Shown here one piece after another: positions 37,196 to 50,090 of a stretch of 64,000 bases of DNA (positions are counted from its first letter, which is position 1; each line of letters opens with the position of its first letter). Where the stretch lies: contig CALNVZ010003435.1 in assembly GCA_940671915.1 (NCBI GenBank), positions 16,825,372 to 16,889,371 on the forward strand, given 5' to 3'. Made by a program: the position numbers and the translations under genes. Below the pieces are notes generated by a model that did no database searches, was not told the origin of the DNA, and saw only the letters and a list, made by a program, of their open reading frames with translations. The DNA comes from Paracentrotus lividus (Eukaryota > Echinodermata > Echinoidea > Camarodonta > Echinidae).

Positions 37196-40100
37196 TATTT
37201 GAACCAACTGAAAATCAAATTTTTGGAGAAAAAAAAATCTTCAAAATTTATAATTTGTACCTAAATTTTATTCATACACCTTCAGAATAACATCTAAACA
37301 CATTTTTAGCTGACCAAAAACTTCAATTAAGCAAAAATGTGATGTTTTCTTGGGAAAATAGACGATGGCAAAAACTGCATGTTTCCTAAAAAAATTCAAA
37401 ACCTAAGAAAATTCATAACTTTACTATTTGTGATCCGATTTTGATGAAATTGTCAGTGTTGTGCTATTTAGATTTTACTCTATTTTTCTAATAATGCAAA
37501 TCTCCAGTCCGGAGGAGTCCTTTAATTTGCATCATAAGCCTTTAATCATTTTTTTAATCGATTGTATAAAAGCTCTTCTTTAGATAATGACTTCTAAATT
37601 ATGCATTTTCACATTTCCATCTAACAATATCTAGTCTTACGGGGGAACAGACAGCCGTGATGATATACTGCAAGTGGTTATCTTCTTCCTCCCTCTTTTT
37701 TCACAAACTGATTTATGGGCAGTTATTTTCCCGCCACGAATAAGCCATGTATCTTTCAGCCCATTAATGTAAGTGGGGTTGAATTGAAAGTGTATTTGAT
37801 CGATGAGATAAAAATCATTCAAACAACCAAGTCGAAAGGGATTATCTCACGTAACGATATGACGTCACTCTCTCGTGATATTTACGTGACAGCTGAAGTG
37901 GACTGAGGTTTAGGACGGGAAAAAGGGGGTGGACGGAAGAAATGAGAAGAAGAGGGTAGAATGGACATATCATGAGGGGAGGCCGAATTCTAGAGATACA
38001 AAGAGAAAGAGAGTCAAATTGAGAGAAATACATGAAAGGGGATAGAGTGAGAGACAGGGGTGAGGGAACGATGTAAGTCTTTGTGTATCACATTACAGTT
38101 GAGAAACCCAGATTAGGAGTTATCATGGGTTTGCTGTCGATATTTTTAAAAAAAGTAAGCTTTATTAACATGTTTATATGTTCAATCTCTGATTCTCAAA
38201 AAAAAAAATGGAGATCACGTGCATCCTGCTTTTTACACTATCTTTAGTTAGTTTTAAGAAGAAGATAAATATTAATTATTATAAACAATAATGATATTAA
38301 CTTATATACCCAGGGTAGCCACTTCAGCTCTTAAAGAAGTGTTTTCCCAGCGGGCCCTTTCGTTGTACCATGCATTTTAATGTATGTAATGTAACACTTT
38401 CATATCTAAGGACGATAGCATGATTATGTCCAAAACTGACTGCGTTTTTCCATTGCAAGTTTTGCATATAGCAGGGGTACCAATTGTGTATTCATTATTC
38501 ATATTGTCTAGGTGCTTACCTTTTTAATTGGCAAACAACAGCAAATAGTCAATTTGATTATGTGACACCTTTCTTCTCACCATAAAGGTTTGGATACATG
38601 ACTTCAAGCCTCATGACCTTCTGTAGGGATTGAGCATGACAAGTTTTAAATCATTAGTTCCGTTATATTTCACCAAAGAGAAACCTAACAATGAGGAAAC
38701 GACTAAGCTTTCATTTCTATTATGGATTAAAAAAAGAAAATGTTCCCTTTATATCACTTTTCGAGTGCCCTTTTTCAAATCTTCTTCAAGTTTGTCCTCT
38801 GGCGAGTTTCCTCATATCACGTTTAGTCAGTAAAATGTTTAAAGTTCAGCCTTGTCATCAATATTTAAAATGATAGAACGTCTACAAAAGTATCATAAAG
38901 GTTTTTTGCGACTTGCTTCCTTTTCTCGCGTCATAATTGAAATTTGAAGAGCAATTTCCTCTTTGCACTACAATCGTGTCCCAGAGATGGATCAACTAAG
39001 CGATGAGATTTTGAAAGCCTAAGCAGTCTTAGACAACAAGAGAATGTGGTGAAATTGGAATTGATTTTGGTTATATCTATTCCCTTGTTATGACCTTGCG
39101 ACGAGTCTTTTCTAGGATGAACTTGGTCATGACGTATGGTTTATCAGTGGATCTGCTTTTAAATGAGAATGGTCGAATTTCGTCCCAGTAGCACAGTTTC
39201 AGATTATTATAGCGTTAACAGTGGTGTTTGTATATATGTTTTTTCCTCAACTTTGGAAATTTACCGTTTTCTAGTAGTTTTCGATTATTTTAGCTTCGCC
39301 AATGTTGTCTGTCAATGAATTAATCTTTCCGAGATATCACCCAACCATATATTCACCATTTTTGTGAATGAAAGCTGGTTATCCATTCCATTAATTCAAA
39401 TTATATATGGTTATTGATATATCCTGGGAATTAATAATGGAATAAAATGTAAAATATGGAATGGAATAATAGAGCGAAAGATAAAAGGCCATAATTTGTG
39501 ATCAAAGTGAACAAAAGGTGTAAGGGACCGAATAAATTTATTTGATCACTTCGTTAATTAAAGGACTTTTGCTCAGAGAGCTGCAAGTCATATAAGGTTT
39601 AAAAAAAATCTTTAAATGCTTGTAAAGCTTGGTAATATAAGCAAGCCTTGAGGTCCCTGCATAATACACTGACGAGAACTTAATATCACTTTCATGTATA
39701 TTCTCAGAAAATATCCCCTCTCTTGACCCTTTGCCATTTATAAACAAGCCGATTTGTGTATGAATTCACGACCAAACTAAATTTGATTATTGTTTCAAAC
39801 TGCATGCATGGAGAAAAATATCTTTCAACTCAATTATTACAAAGATTTGCCCTTCGATTTAGAAAATTATTTTGAACGATCCGTGACTGATATCAAAGAA
39901 AGTCTATTATACGAAATGAAAAAGATAAATGTCATCGTCATGATACAGATGCGATAGAGTTTATTTAAGTCGCTCTAAGTCCTATCAAATTATACCTTTG
40001 CCTTGCCCTCCAAGCCAAAGGCGCGGTGTTCAAGAATGGCGGTGTTGTTAAGGTTTGGAACCCGAAAAGGGTCATTCACCTACCACTGTTTATTGTATTC

Positions 40101-40739
40101 ATTATTATGTCCACCTGATGCCAACAAGAATACATTTCATTTCAATTCAACGATAGTTTGTAGAGGTTATGAAACTACTGGCATGGTAAGCTTTTGTACA
40201 ACATTCTGTAAATTGTTTAAACATTGAATTAGAACGCCTCATATTCACACATTTTACCATTAATGAGTAGTTTTGATTAATGTGCTAAACTCCCTAGAGC
40301 AAAGATTTTTCTTTATTATTAGGTTATTATAAAACTATTTTCTGTTAATGTGCAGTGGGGATGACACAATTTTTCACCTGATATATTGAATCAGGTACTG
40401 CAGAACTTTCAGTAAGATTGATACGATTGCACACGTTTTATGGCATGTATTTTACCAAAATTACATTCGTTCAAATGTGATTGCATTAAGAGCTAATCCG
40501 TCAAGCTTTAGGTCTATTATAAATCTTGGACACTCGTATGTTTCCTCTTTTCTCCAATTAGACTGATGTGTAGGGAAGGCATTTTACATCATTTGAATGA
40601 GTCCTGCCATTTATTATTGTAGATTTCCATTTCGTTTGATTATCATGATTATATGCCAGTGGCTAGTGCTAACCTTCACGAGGTAGGTTGTTCACCTGTC
40701 TTATTCTGTTTGATCATTCTCATTTTTTTCCTCCTTCCC

Positions 40740-40774
<35 letters not shown>

Positions 40775-43555
40775 GCTCTCTCTGTCTCTCTTTATATTCT
40801 CTTGCTCTCTCTCTCTCTCTCTCTCTGACTCTCTTCTCTCTCTCTCTCGCTCTTCCTCTCTCTGTTTTTCTTTCTCTCGAACTCTTTCTATCTCCCTCTC
40901 TATTTCTCTCTTTATCCCCTTCTCTCTCATGAACACCATTATTGGATAAATTGTTTCATATCTAAAGTAGATACATTATGTCGAACATTAGTTTGCACAT
41001 CTCTCGAAAACCTCTTTTTCTTGATATGACCAATATCGAGTCTATCAATGCTATACTGGTTAGCCAGGGTGTTGCCCCTAGCTTTATCATCACCATCATG
41101 GCGTCCGTTCAACTCGTAATCGACAGTGATATTGATCAACGACCGATTCGTTCAATTCATGACAATCATTCTGTCTTGATAGGTCAATGTTGCCCCACCA
41201 CATTTGACGGTTGAAAGCTCGATGTCGGAATGATCTAATTTCACATCTACCTGAAGATAATATTACTTATCTGTCCTTAGATAGTTACTTAACATACTAG
41301 TCAAGTACCGAGCTAAGTATTCGATTATGAGTGGAAGGTTTGTGGAAAGTTGTCTAAATGATGCAGTGACGACTTGACAAACTTTTACAACTTTGGATCT
41401 TCGCACATTCGTTTGTCCTAATGTCCATGCTCAGGTTTACGTCACTAGCATTTATTGTCTCTAAATTATAGTATCCTCATATTGTACAAAAGATCACGAA
41501 CCTTCCCATAACACATATCATATTTAGACAGTTAAGATCAGTTCATCTTTCTAGTTGTATGCAAAACCCTGTAAATTGCTGAAATTTAAGAGTACATGTC
41601 TTGTTTCCTGCTGTTTCATTTCCCCTGTAGGGCAATTGAGGTTTCTAATTCCTGTTTTGTTCCCTGTAATTCTAAAATGTTTTAATATTCCTTCTCTGAA
41701 TAACGGCCATTCATATTTCAATTTGTTTCTAAATGGCAATTTTAAGCACGATTTGCTTATCCCCTGTCGATAAACCGTGTGCACCATAGATATGTAATTC
41801 GTTTCCGTGTTGTCATTCTATACCATTATGGCAAACTCTTTAAATCGGTTGATTTTCCACGTAATAATTTAATTTGTTGGAAAATGTCACCTGGGGCCAT
41901 GAAATAGTAACCAATTATGTTGGTCATGTTTTGGCTTCAGTCGAACAAATTACATCTTACATCTCGTAATAAAGCTTGAGTTCACTCGTAAATGGGATTT
42001 TCTACAAAATGTCAACATTCATACCCAGTTACGACAGAAAGCTGTCGTTTAAGGCGAACATCTGGCTAGAAAATTCCCAAATGGTGATAGACATGGGCAT
42101 GAAAATATCTATCGTTAATTCGCTTAATGGGTTTTCCAGTTAATACCTTCTCTTTGAAACAAAACACGTTAATCAATACAGAATTTCATTTACCGGCACA
42201 TGTGATGTGATGTGATAACCCTTCGGCACAAATTATGTCATTAAATTGTAAATAAGGTTACTGTTCTTATGGTTGTGAAATCTGAAGATAATATTATATT
42301 GTGATAATTATGTTCATTTGTTTTCATTGTTTGATCTCATTAGTAAACCATTGATAACTTAATCTGTTGATTATTTAGTTTCACACCTCGGCAATTCTTA
42401 CGATAAGCATTACTTGGTTCCCGTAAGCTATGGGTTAATTGTGATTAAAAACCTGTTGATTCGCCTAAATGATAAAAGCAAGAAACCCTTTACTCTCCTT
42501 GATGTTATCTGACCTCCTTGTCCCTCGTGCCACACCTGATAGCACTGGGCACGCTCAAGGAACCTGAGTGGGCTGAGTGTCTACGTGTTTTTATCATACA
42601 GAGACATCAGGACTCGCCCATCCGCCATTAACCATCAATGAATCAACGGAAATAATTTGTCATTAAACCAAGCTCTTTGTCAATCATTCTGATCAAGAGA
42701 AAGTAAGCGCTTTCGTGAGGAGTGAAACGATGATTTAAAAGTCAGCAGGTCACGATGGTAACCGAAGCTGTAATTGCTTGCAGATCCCTTACAGCAACCA
42801 GGGGAAAAGCGTAATGGCCCTAACCGAGATTCAATGATAGACAAAAGCGACTGGACCCGCCAGCTGCCGCCTGTACTTGAACTCATTTAACATGATCCTG
42901 ATGGTGGTTTTAAGTTCTCTTGTGACCCACATCAACAACACGATTCCATCTCTGCTGCTTCGGCCCTCTCCCAATAATCATCGATTCATCCTATACTCTC
43001 ATCTTTCATCTGATGTTCTGATTCAATCGAATTCTGGTTTTAAATCTGCTGCGAGCAATAATGAAAGATCAAGGGTTCCGAAACATGTTTAAACGGTTGT
43101 TCAACACGGTTTCCTCGCCCATGTTTTTTTCTTCGCTTGACCTACTTCCACAAACGGATCTTCTTATCTTTGAGGACTTCTAACTCGAGTCGGATGCAGG
43201 TGTGTGCGGCGTGGCTTGGGTTTGCGGACGGATCTAAGGTTTCCAACCCTAGCCAAAAATCGAACGCTGATGTCGTTCAATCCGTCTCATCTTCTTGCGA
43301 TCTTCGGCAACATTGGTCCGGGGTGTCATCTCCGGTTTCGCCCAGTTGCACCAGATGACGTCTGGGTGTCGGCTGCAATCAACCTACCCCTTCAAGCTAC
43401 CTGGCCTCGCTCTATGGTGCTTGGTTGGTTACCCCTCCAAAAGAACTCCTTAAAGATATTATTTTAACCATGTTAACTAGAGGGTTTCAAATCCTATTTT
43501 TGCCTCATCCATTGATACGATTACAGATTGGACACTACATGATGCAACTGCAACT
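37196..43555. other. gene-less stretch
   Basis: No supported exon in 6.3 kb. The segment 37420-37520, with GTGATCCGATTTTGATGAAA, looks like a dispersed repeat from memory of similar genomes, but no second copy is present here. A block at 42480-43440 is GC-richer and holds several overlapping short frames on both strands. None carries splice signals or a domain that I recognise; it could be decayed retroelement sequence. An Ile/Ser-rich 78-codon frame at 40978-41214 is unsupported. Confidence 0.4.
40738..40930. repeat. (CT)n microsatellite
   Basis: About 190 bases of CT dinucleotides with interruptions. The Ser/Leu-rich plus frame and Arg/Glu-rich minus frame across it are low complexity, not genes. 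Confidence 0.97.
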
Positions 43556-43696
43556 CAGGGGGGTATTTCATCAAAGGACTTGTCGGACATTTTTTCCGAC
43601 AAATTTGCTCTCAGCCAATCGATGCAAGCATTTCAGTAGCTTATAACAGTTTTTCGGATAAAACGTCCGACAATTCCTTTGATGAAACGCCCTCCT
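43556..43696. mobile_element. ~140-bp hairpin MITE, copy 1
   Basis: Near-palindromic element. GGGGGG, TATTTCATCAAAGGACTTG and TCGGACA at the left pair with the complementary CCTTTGATGAAACGCCCTCC at the right. The centre contains CAGCCAATCGATGCAAGCA. A second copy, 63-90 % similar by eye along its length, lies at 44170-44308. No coding capacity and no clear target duplication. Confidence 0.85.
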
Positions 43697-44169
43697 GTTC
43701 CTGAACATGCTGAAGTGATCTCATTCTGTCAGCAATAAGCTATTTCTTGAAATCTATAAGGCAAAGCTTTCCTTTTTGCTAAAGCTATGCATCGGATTTA
43801 TCTAATACGAAGCTGATTGAAAAGGTCACTTCTTCTGATACAGGGTGTTTTTATTAAAAACAAACAATTCAGCCTTTATTTTTAACGAATCGCGTATATC
43901 GGTCAGCTTGAAGTTTTACATTTTAGTTGTTTCTGTAAGAGTTTTGCATAAATCGATTTAAGGGACAAGCTTTACATTTCCTTTAATGACATTCGGATAA
44001 AGTTTCATTAAACAATCGCTTTTATTTCGTTGTCAAATAATGATGCATTTGTGTAAATGGGATTGCAATCCGTTGGTTTCGAACCCGTCTTTATCACGAA
44101 GAATCATACAAGTCCTCAGTCTGATCAGTCGGCTTTTAGTTTAAGTAGTTCGTCCTCATTTTGATATCT
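43697..44169. other. spacer between two hairpin MITEs
   Basis: AT-rich sequence with nothing recognised. TTGGTTTCGAACCCG near 44076 resembles a tRNA B box, but no A box or cloverleaf is present. Confidence 0.4.
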
Positions 44170-44308
44170 GGGGGGCATTTCATCAAAGGACTTGTCGGAC
44201 ATTTTATCCAACAAATTTGCTCCCAGCCAATCAGATGCAAGCAGTTCAGTAGCTTATAACAATTCGTCAAATAAAATGTCCGACAAGTCCTTTGATGAAA
44301 CGCCCCCC
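44170..44308. mobile_element. ~140-bp hairpin MITE, copy 2
   Basis: Same family as 43556-43696: starts GGGGGGCATTTCATCAAAGG, ends CCTTTGATGAAACGCCCCCC, with CCAGCCAATCAGATGCAAGC in the middle. The ends are cleaner here than in copy 1. In copy 2 the arms match over almost their whole length, giving a long hairpin with a small loop. Confidence 0.88.
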
Positions 44309-46297
44309 TAGATTCAAGGCTTATGACCATTATACATGGTAAAGAATTTTCTTTTGACGCAGCAACTGATTTTCCCTTTCGTCTTTATCGTAAGCTTTTG
44401 CCTGCTCAACATACAATCTTCTTTAGAGCATATCAGAAGCTTAGTTTTCATTCAAATGAACAATGATGAAAGTGCATGGATATATTTAGGATAAATCTGG
44501 TATTGGTAAACCACACTGCAAGTAGATGTTGAGCAAGCATCGTGTGGTTAACATAATACATATGGAGAAAAATGAACTTTAATTCAACCCAAACAATACA
44601 TCCATCCATTGTTTGTAGTGATTACAAGCCGCTTCCAGTACTTGGCAGGTTTCTTACTTCAAGGTATATGGATACTGTAAGTAAGTGTCATCTAATACTT
44701 ACATATCAATCATTTTGTTAAGTAAATGTTGGAATTCTGTCCAAAATATTATTGTTGAATACTGATTGTTTCCCCGGAAAGGACAAAAATAGTATTTTGC
44801 CTAGAAATGTGAAGGGAGAAATGTGAATGTTTGAAAGTGAAATTTTTGTTTTCTTTTCCTTTCACAAATTGTCACTGTAATTTGATACATTGATAGTCTT
44901 ACTCCATGGCAGAAAAAACTTAATTAGGTGCGCATTCCCTTTAACAGGTTTTTAATATCATCCAACAAAGAATTGGAAAAGATTTACATTATACATGAAT
45001 TAATCAGTGATGAACTGAATTGTAAGTTTATGTGATACTAAATGTATATTTTGAGCTTTGCAACGAGCGTTACTCTTATAAACGAAAAAAGGTGCAAATC
45101 TATACTAATATAATTTTGTAGCTCCTCGGGATTTTTTTTTTTTTTTGTAATGAAAAATAATACGCTTGAAGCACGTAATTCAAAGACGCAGCTGATCAAG
45201 TGATTAACCAATATCATGTTATGTCTCAGAATGGAGTTTTTCTTACCGTGAATATTTCATGATATCTCTGAGTACAACTGAACTCGTAGTAGGGATTTTA
45301 AAAAAATACATTATATTATGGCCGAATTAAATACTAATAATTATGAACGAATCGAAATATCTAGGACGGTTATTGTTTCCTCTTATGTCGCCCATCGATA
45401 ATTATCTTTCTTCTTTCCCTAACTCCCCCGTTCTCTCTCTCTCTCTCTCTTTCTTTTTCTCTTTCACACACACACACACACGCACACACACAAACACAAT
45501 CTCCCGTAGTCACAGTATCGATCACTGACACACGTCATCTCCCCTCGCTCACACTTTGACTTACACACATACTCGCATTTTGTACTTATCTCTCCTCTCA
45601 GAAATCTTAGAGTCGACAGAAAAATGAAGGCTTTCAGTTGTAACTTTACTTATGAATATATTGTGAGGCTGTAATGGAGACTAGCTTCGTCCAGCTGGCG
45701 TGTTGAATATATCTCCTTGCCCTAGAAATTGTGTGAACATTGTATGGATATTGTATGGCGTAACCTGATCGAAATGATATAGAAAATGATCAGACTGAGA
45801 ATAAGATTGAAATTCTTTTTATTTAGATATGTAAAAGGAATTTACAAAAGAAAAACACAGAAATGTGACGAGGGTGCTGAAGAAGAAAGATTGTTTACTT
45901 GAATGAGGTAGAGAAATGACGTTTGCAGTATAAAAAGGACAGAGACAAAATGACATAGAGAAGGAAATGAAGAAAGAGAAAGGGGAAACAGAAATTTTTA
46001 AGTGATGAGAGAGACTGGAAAGATAAAAAGGGAAGAACGAAAAGAAAATGTGATGAGATTGACGGGAGATAGGGCGAAAAGAAGTAGAGTAAACAATAAG
46101 AGGATTAAAAGCATGTTTGATTCAAAATAGAGCATTAAAAGCATGTTTGATTAAAAATATATTCATTTCCTCAAAGCATTCCACAAGGGAGCCAAAACAT
46201 GAAACAGCAAAAACATCTCAATGATTTCAACTATATGTCGTCGCATGAATTTACTTTTCCCATTCGAATATTAACTTAATTTTGTTTGTCATCTCAG
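44309..46297. other. gene-less stretch with microsatellite
   Basis: Contains a CT tract and CA tract at 45431-45498 and a ~30-bp tandem duplication at about 46105-46160 (ATTAAAAGCATGTTTGATT twice). Purine-rich sequence at 45830-46100 is low complexity. Confidence 0.5.
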
Positions 46298-46495
46298 AAA
46301 ATCATAATCTATTCCCGCTCCAACTACGGAAAGCAGAAGTACGTTGATCATCTTCAATATCCATATTTCAGAGAACATGGATATTACACGCTAGGAGATT
46401 GCAACCGCAATTCAAGAAATGAAACTTCTGGTGTAGACACGGACATGTTATTCTCAGAAACATGTTACACTGCTAAAGAAAGTTGCTTGTGACTT
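46298..46495 (+). CDS. possible terminal exon, unknown protein
   Basis: A pyrimidine-rich acceptor (TTTTGTTTGTCATCTCAG) precedes an open segment of 65 codons ending in TGA. It starts KIIIYSRSNYGKQKYVDHLQ and ends FSETCYTAKESCL, with three Cys and one N-glycosylation-type NET. GC content is above the local background. It begins in phase 0, as the exon at 27351-27456 ends, but I recognise no domain and see no nearby AATAAA signal. If the receptor gene continues to 52607, this would have to be an alternative 3' end or belong elsewhere. Confidence 0.25.
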
Positions 46496-46574
46496 CCCAT
46501 TTTATAAATCTTAGATAGAGATATCGTATGATAAAGATAAAATTCACTTGCGTTCAACTGAGTAATATGTCATT

Positions 46575-46632
46575 TCTTGAATTCAATTCAATTCAATTCA
46601 ATCTTTATTTCATACTCTTTAAAAAAAAAAAT
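46575..46632 (-). repeat. pentanucleotide tail, probable retroelement 3' end
   Basis: Four to five ATTCA repeats followed by ATCTTTATTTCATACTCTTT and an A-run. Read on the minus strand this is an AATAAAG-type end followed by an (ATTGA)n tail, the arrangement seen at 3' ends of some LINE/SINE insertions. Only the tail region is recognisable. Confidence 0.45.
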
Positions 46633-47604
46633 TGCGTTTCCATGCACAGAAGAGTGTGATGGGTTTTTATGAAATTCTATGTCATATGTATGATATTCAG
46701 ATACTGCATAACAGCTCTCTTTTCACATCGAACCTGCTTGTTTTTAATGGCACAGTTTAGAGATTTTTTTTTTTAATTCGGAGATATCATGTTCGTGAAT
46801 TGATGATAGTGTTTACCGGTCTGTGGAAATACGGTTTAAAACCTTTTTCTTTGGTTGGTAAATGCATATTTTTTTTCAGATGGAATTACTGATAGGTTAT
46901 CAAATAGATCGCACTCTCTTATCAATTGTTTTTATCATTTTCTCCCACAACATCCATTTCTTGTCAGTGGCCTATCGTTCTATTGTTTAAGGGTACTCCA
47001 GTAAGCTTATGCTGAAAGAAAAATTGTTTTGGTGTTAACACTTTAACAAGAAAGAAATCTTTGTTAAAAGTTTTCCTTTTTGCTTGTTTGATAAATATCA
47101 TAATTACAATAGTTATGTCTACTATTTTATCATTTTTTCTACTCTATTGGAATCATAAAGGGTGCATTTTAAATGTCTAACTACGCAAGGAAAAAAACGT
47201 CATTTTTAATAAACACCGAATTTGAAATCAGAGGAAAGTAAATTTACGCAAAATCAAAATGCCACCAAGACTTAATGTTTCTTTTTTTTTCTTTCTAATC
47301 CATACAATGAGCAGAAAATGAAAAAGTCTGTTCTATGAACTTTGAATTTTATATCTGAGAATGTTTTCTGAAACGCAAATCAAATGTCGCCCAAGGGAGG
47401 AAGATCTATAGCTTCGTCGGAATTCATACACAGACGCCATAAAGCAGATGTGTTACCCTAAATGGCGCCACTGTCTCTTATCAATGTACAGTTTTATAGG
47501 ATGGTCCATCATCCCAAAACGTCTGAAGAAAGCTCAATATCTCAATACATAACTTCTGTGAAGATTTAGCGCCGTTCCGAGTCTCTGCAGCAGACGATGG
47601 ACCA

Positions 47605-47861
47605 CAGTGGCGGATCCATAGGAGGCGCAAGAGGCTTGCGCCCCCGCCCATTTCTTTCTTCTTCTTCTTCTTCTTCTTCTTCTTCTTCTTCTTCTTCTTC
47701 TTCTTCTTCTTCTTCTTCTTTTTTTTTTTTTTTTTTTAAACCCCTCATTGACTGTCGATGTTCAAATTTAAAAAATAAAGATTTCGGCTGCGCCCCCTAT
47801 ATTTTTTCTTCTAATTTTGGTACTGCGCCTCCTCTATATTTAAATTTTGGATCGGCCGCTG
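47605..47861. mobile_element. hAT-like MITE with expanded (TTC)n
   Basis: Ends CAGTGGCGGATCCA (47605-47618) and TGGATCGGCCGCTG (47848-47861) are inverted repeats with two mismatches. AGGAGGCGC inside the left end pairs with GCGCCTCCT near the right. About 65 bases of TTC repeat and a T-run (47655-47737) have expanded in the interior. CAG...CTG termini suggest hAT, but I cannot see an 8-bp target duplication. The element at 58140-58272 is related. Ser/Glu homopolymer frames across it are artefacts. Confidence 0.7.
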
Positions 47862-47960
47862 AACTATCTTAACAATGCGCGTAGCAGGTGTACGATAGTT
47901 TAACGATTGCGCGCCTTTATCTATTCGTATTTTCATCCACATTACGAGATAATATCATCA

Positions 47961-48113
47961 GCTGAGAACCAGTAGGGTGCTATTACAAATCAAAGATGTT
48001 CTTTTGAGAACCAGAAGAGGGCTATTACCATTGACTTTGTACAGCAATAGCGCACTTCTGGTTCTCGAAGGAACATCTTTAAGATGCAATAATGCCCTTC
48101 TGGCTCTCAACAG
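47961..48113. repeat. ~150-bp hairpin with repeated GAGAACCAGAAG motif
   Basis: CTGAGAACCAGTAGGGTGCT, then AAAGATGTTCTTTTGAGAAC and CAGAAGAGGGCTATTA, pair with the reverse complement at 48046-48111. Each arm holds the GAGAACCAGAAG-type word twice, about 40 bp apart. No coding capacity. Confidence 0.75.
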
Positions 48114-48243
48114 ACGATATCTTGGTGTTGCAGGTCGAATGTGGGCGTCATAAGGGGTCATCGTGATATAACGAATGAATCCGGTAACATTAGTTTCTTC
48201 TCAACTCTACAACATTGCCTTGCAAGTCATTCGGGGCTTCAGG

Positions 48244-48474
48244 CTAATCATCCATAATGCTATTTGCCATTAAGATTATATCTCTGATGAACTCTGGAAA
48301 CCCTGTCATACCTATCTGTGTAGATACCAAACTGACATCTAACTCTACTACTCGCTTCAAGTTTAATCTTGTGACCGGTCTGGGCCCGTTTTGGAGCCGT
48401 TGTTGCCTGTGTGACCGAACGTCAAGAAGGACGTCTAGGAATTGACAAGAGGAGGAAAGATTGGATTCATACAC
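48244..48474. other. coding-like GC-richer segment, strand unresolved
   Basis: Both strands stay open: 62 codons plus and 76 codons minus. The minus reading includes QNGPRPVTRLNLKRVVELD and GMTGFPEFIRDIILMANS, and looks somewhat more protein-like. No splice consensus, start context or domain is identifiable. It may be a decayed gene or retroelement fragment, or chance. Confidence 0.2.
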
Positions 48475-49201
48475 GTTTCGCTATGCCTGCCATGCAAGGG
48501 CACTTGTTGGTTGGGTTTACTTATAGCAAATACATGGCGTGATTGTGCATACATAGACGATACGTGTCAGAAAACAAAGCAGTCCATTCACGGCCAACCG
48601 TCTGATATCCAGAAGTCACACTCGAATACCCAATAGTCGAATGTTGAGTAACAGCAAAATGTCGTTTTCTTCATGAAATAATATTACGATAAACCTAGTT
48701 TTTTTAAAGAATGGAACCTAGTTTGAGGACATTGGAACATAACAAAACATAAAAACATATAGACCTACCCCTTTATAAACAAAGGAGTTCTTATAGAAGT
48801 GTCAAAGGACTTGTACATTATGGTATTTGGTATGGTTGCCCAATAGTGTACTACTTGAGGACTGAGATGTCAGCATTAAAGTTTAGATTCTCATGAGCCA
48901 TCTAATCCTCAAAATTAAATTCAGCACTAGCAGCGGTTAAAAACTCCAGGGACTGGAAATACTCGAATGCAGCGAAGATTCTGCCCAGCCCTACCCGATG
49001 GTATATCGGACCCATCCTATACCCTCAAGCTCACTATACACTTTCCCGTTTGATGGAACATGTTCTTTGTCGTTTTAATCTCTTGATCCTATTCTCTCCT
49101 GATTTCTGTCCAAATTTCCAGTCTCTCCCTCGTTCTCTCTCTCTCTCACCCCCTTCTCTCTTTATCTCCATCTTTAAGTATGTGTGTGTGTGTGTGTGTT
49201 T

Positions 49202-49232
<31 letters not shown>

Positions 49233-50090
49233 TCTTCTTCTTCTTCTTCTTCTTTTTCCTATTTGTCATCTTCATTGCTGTTCCTCGCTTTATCTTAACA
49301 TCTATCAGTTTTAAAAAATGAATAAATGTAATTTGTTATGTTATGAAGTAAGAGAACAACCTTTGATAATCATCTCCAATGATTACCAGTACACTTGTAC
49401 AAAATATAGGCCATCGTTTCTTCTGAATATCAGTAGTTTGTTTTACTCAACCATGTTTTGTTTTTAACCAAGGCACTTGAGGTTTAAGGTTTCCCAAATG
49501 CCCATCGCTTATATCCATAGAATACCCCGTGCCTTATATTTATACTGAGAAAAGCGACCCTCTAGGCTTTTTGTCATGCACTGTTATGGTTTATAAGTTG
49601 ACATGGTTTTCGCTTTGCTATACCCATCCATCACATTGGTCTTCAATCCCATTACACTGACATGCCCGACCTCAGGTGCAACAAATCTTCTCCAATCGGC
49701 AATCATTCTGGTTTCTATCTCTCTCTTTATTCGCTGACAGCATCCTTTCCCACCTCTCTCACCGTCATCTCTTGCTCATGGGTTGTCGTCCTATACCCAA
49801 TGAGATGCGATTGCGCAAGTGCTTCTTGACGCGACGGTGATTTTTTTTTCTTTCTTTCTTTTTTCCCTCTATTTATAGAGAATTTATTTCACATTCAAAT
49901 GTTAGTTTTTAAATGAATATTAATATAAATACCATGAACATGAATATGAATATGAATGTACTGGGTGTATTAAAAAAAAAAAGGAAACCAATTTTTGATC
50001 ACCAATAATTTCAAAAACATCACGGTGAAGATCACGAAGCCCGTGTCACTGGAAAGCGCAACCCATTATCATTCAAATGATACCTCCTTA
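48475..50090. other. gene-less stretch with CT/GT/TTC microsatellites
   Basis: Compound simple repeats at 49125-49255 ((CT)n, (GT)n, (CT)n, (TTC)n). A further T/C tract lies at 49843-49870. No supported gene. Confidence 0.5.

Noticed and set aside
40653..40949. 98-codon Ser/Leu-rich frame and its Arg/Glu-rich antisense
   Set aside because: Translation of a CT microsatellite.
44060..44095. tRNA-like B box (GGTTTCGAACC)
   Set aside because: No A box, acceptor stem or anticodon arm at the required upstream distance.
47566..47872. Poly-Ser and poly-Glu frames
   Set aside because: Translation of the (TTC)n expansion inside a MITE.
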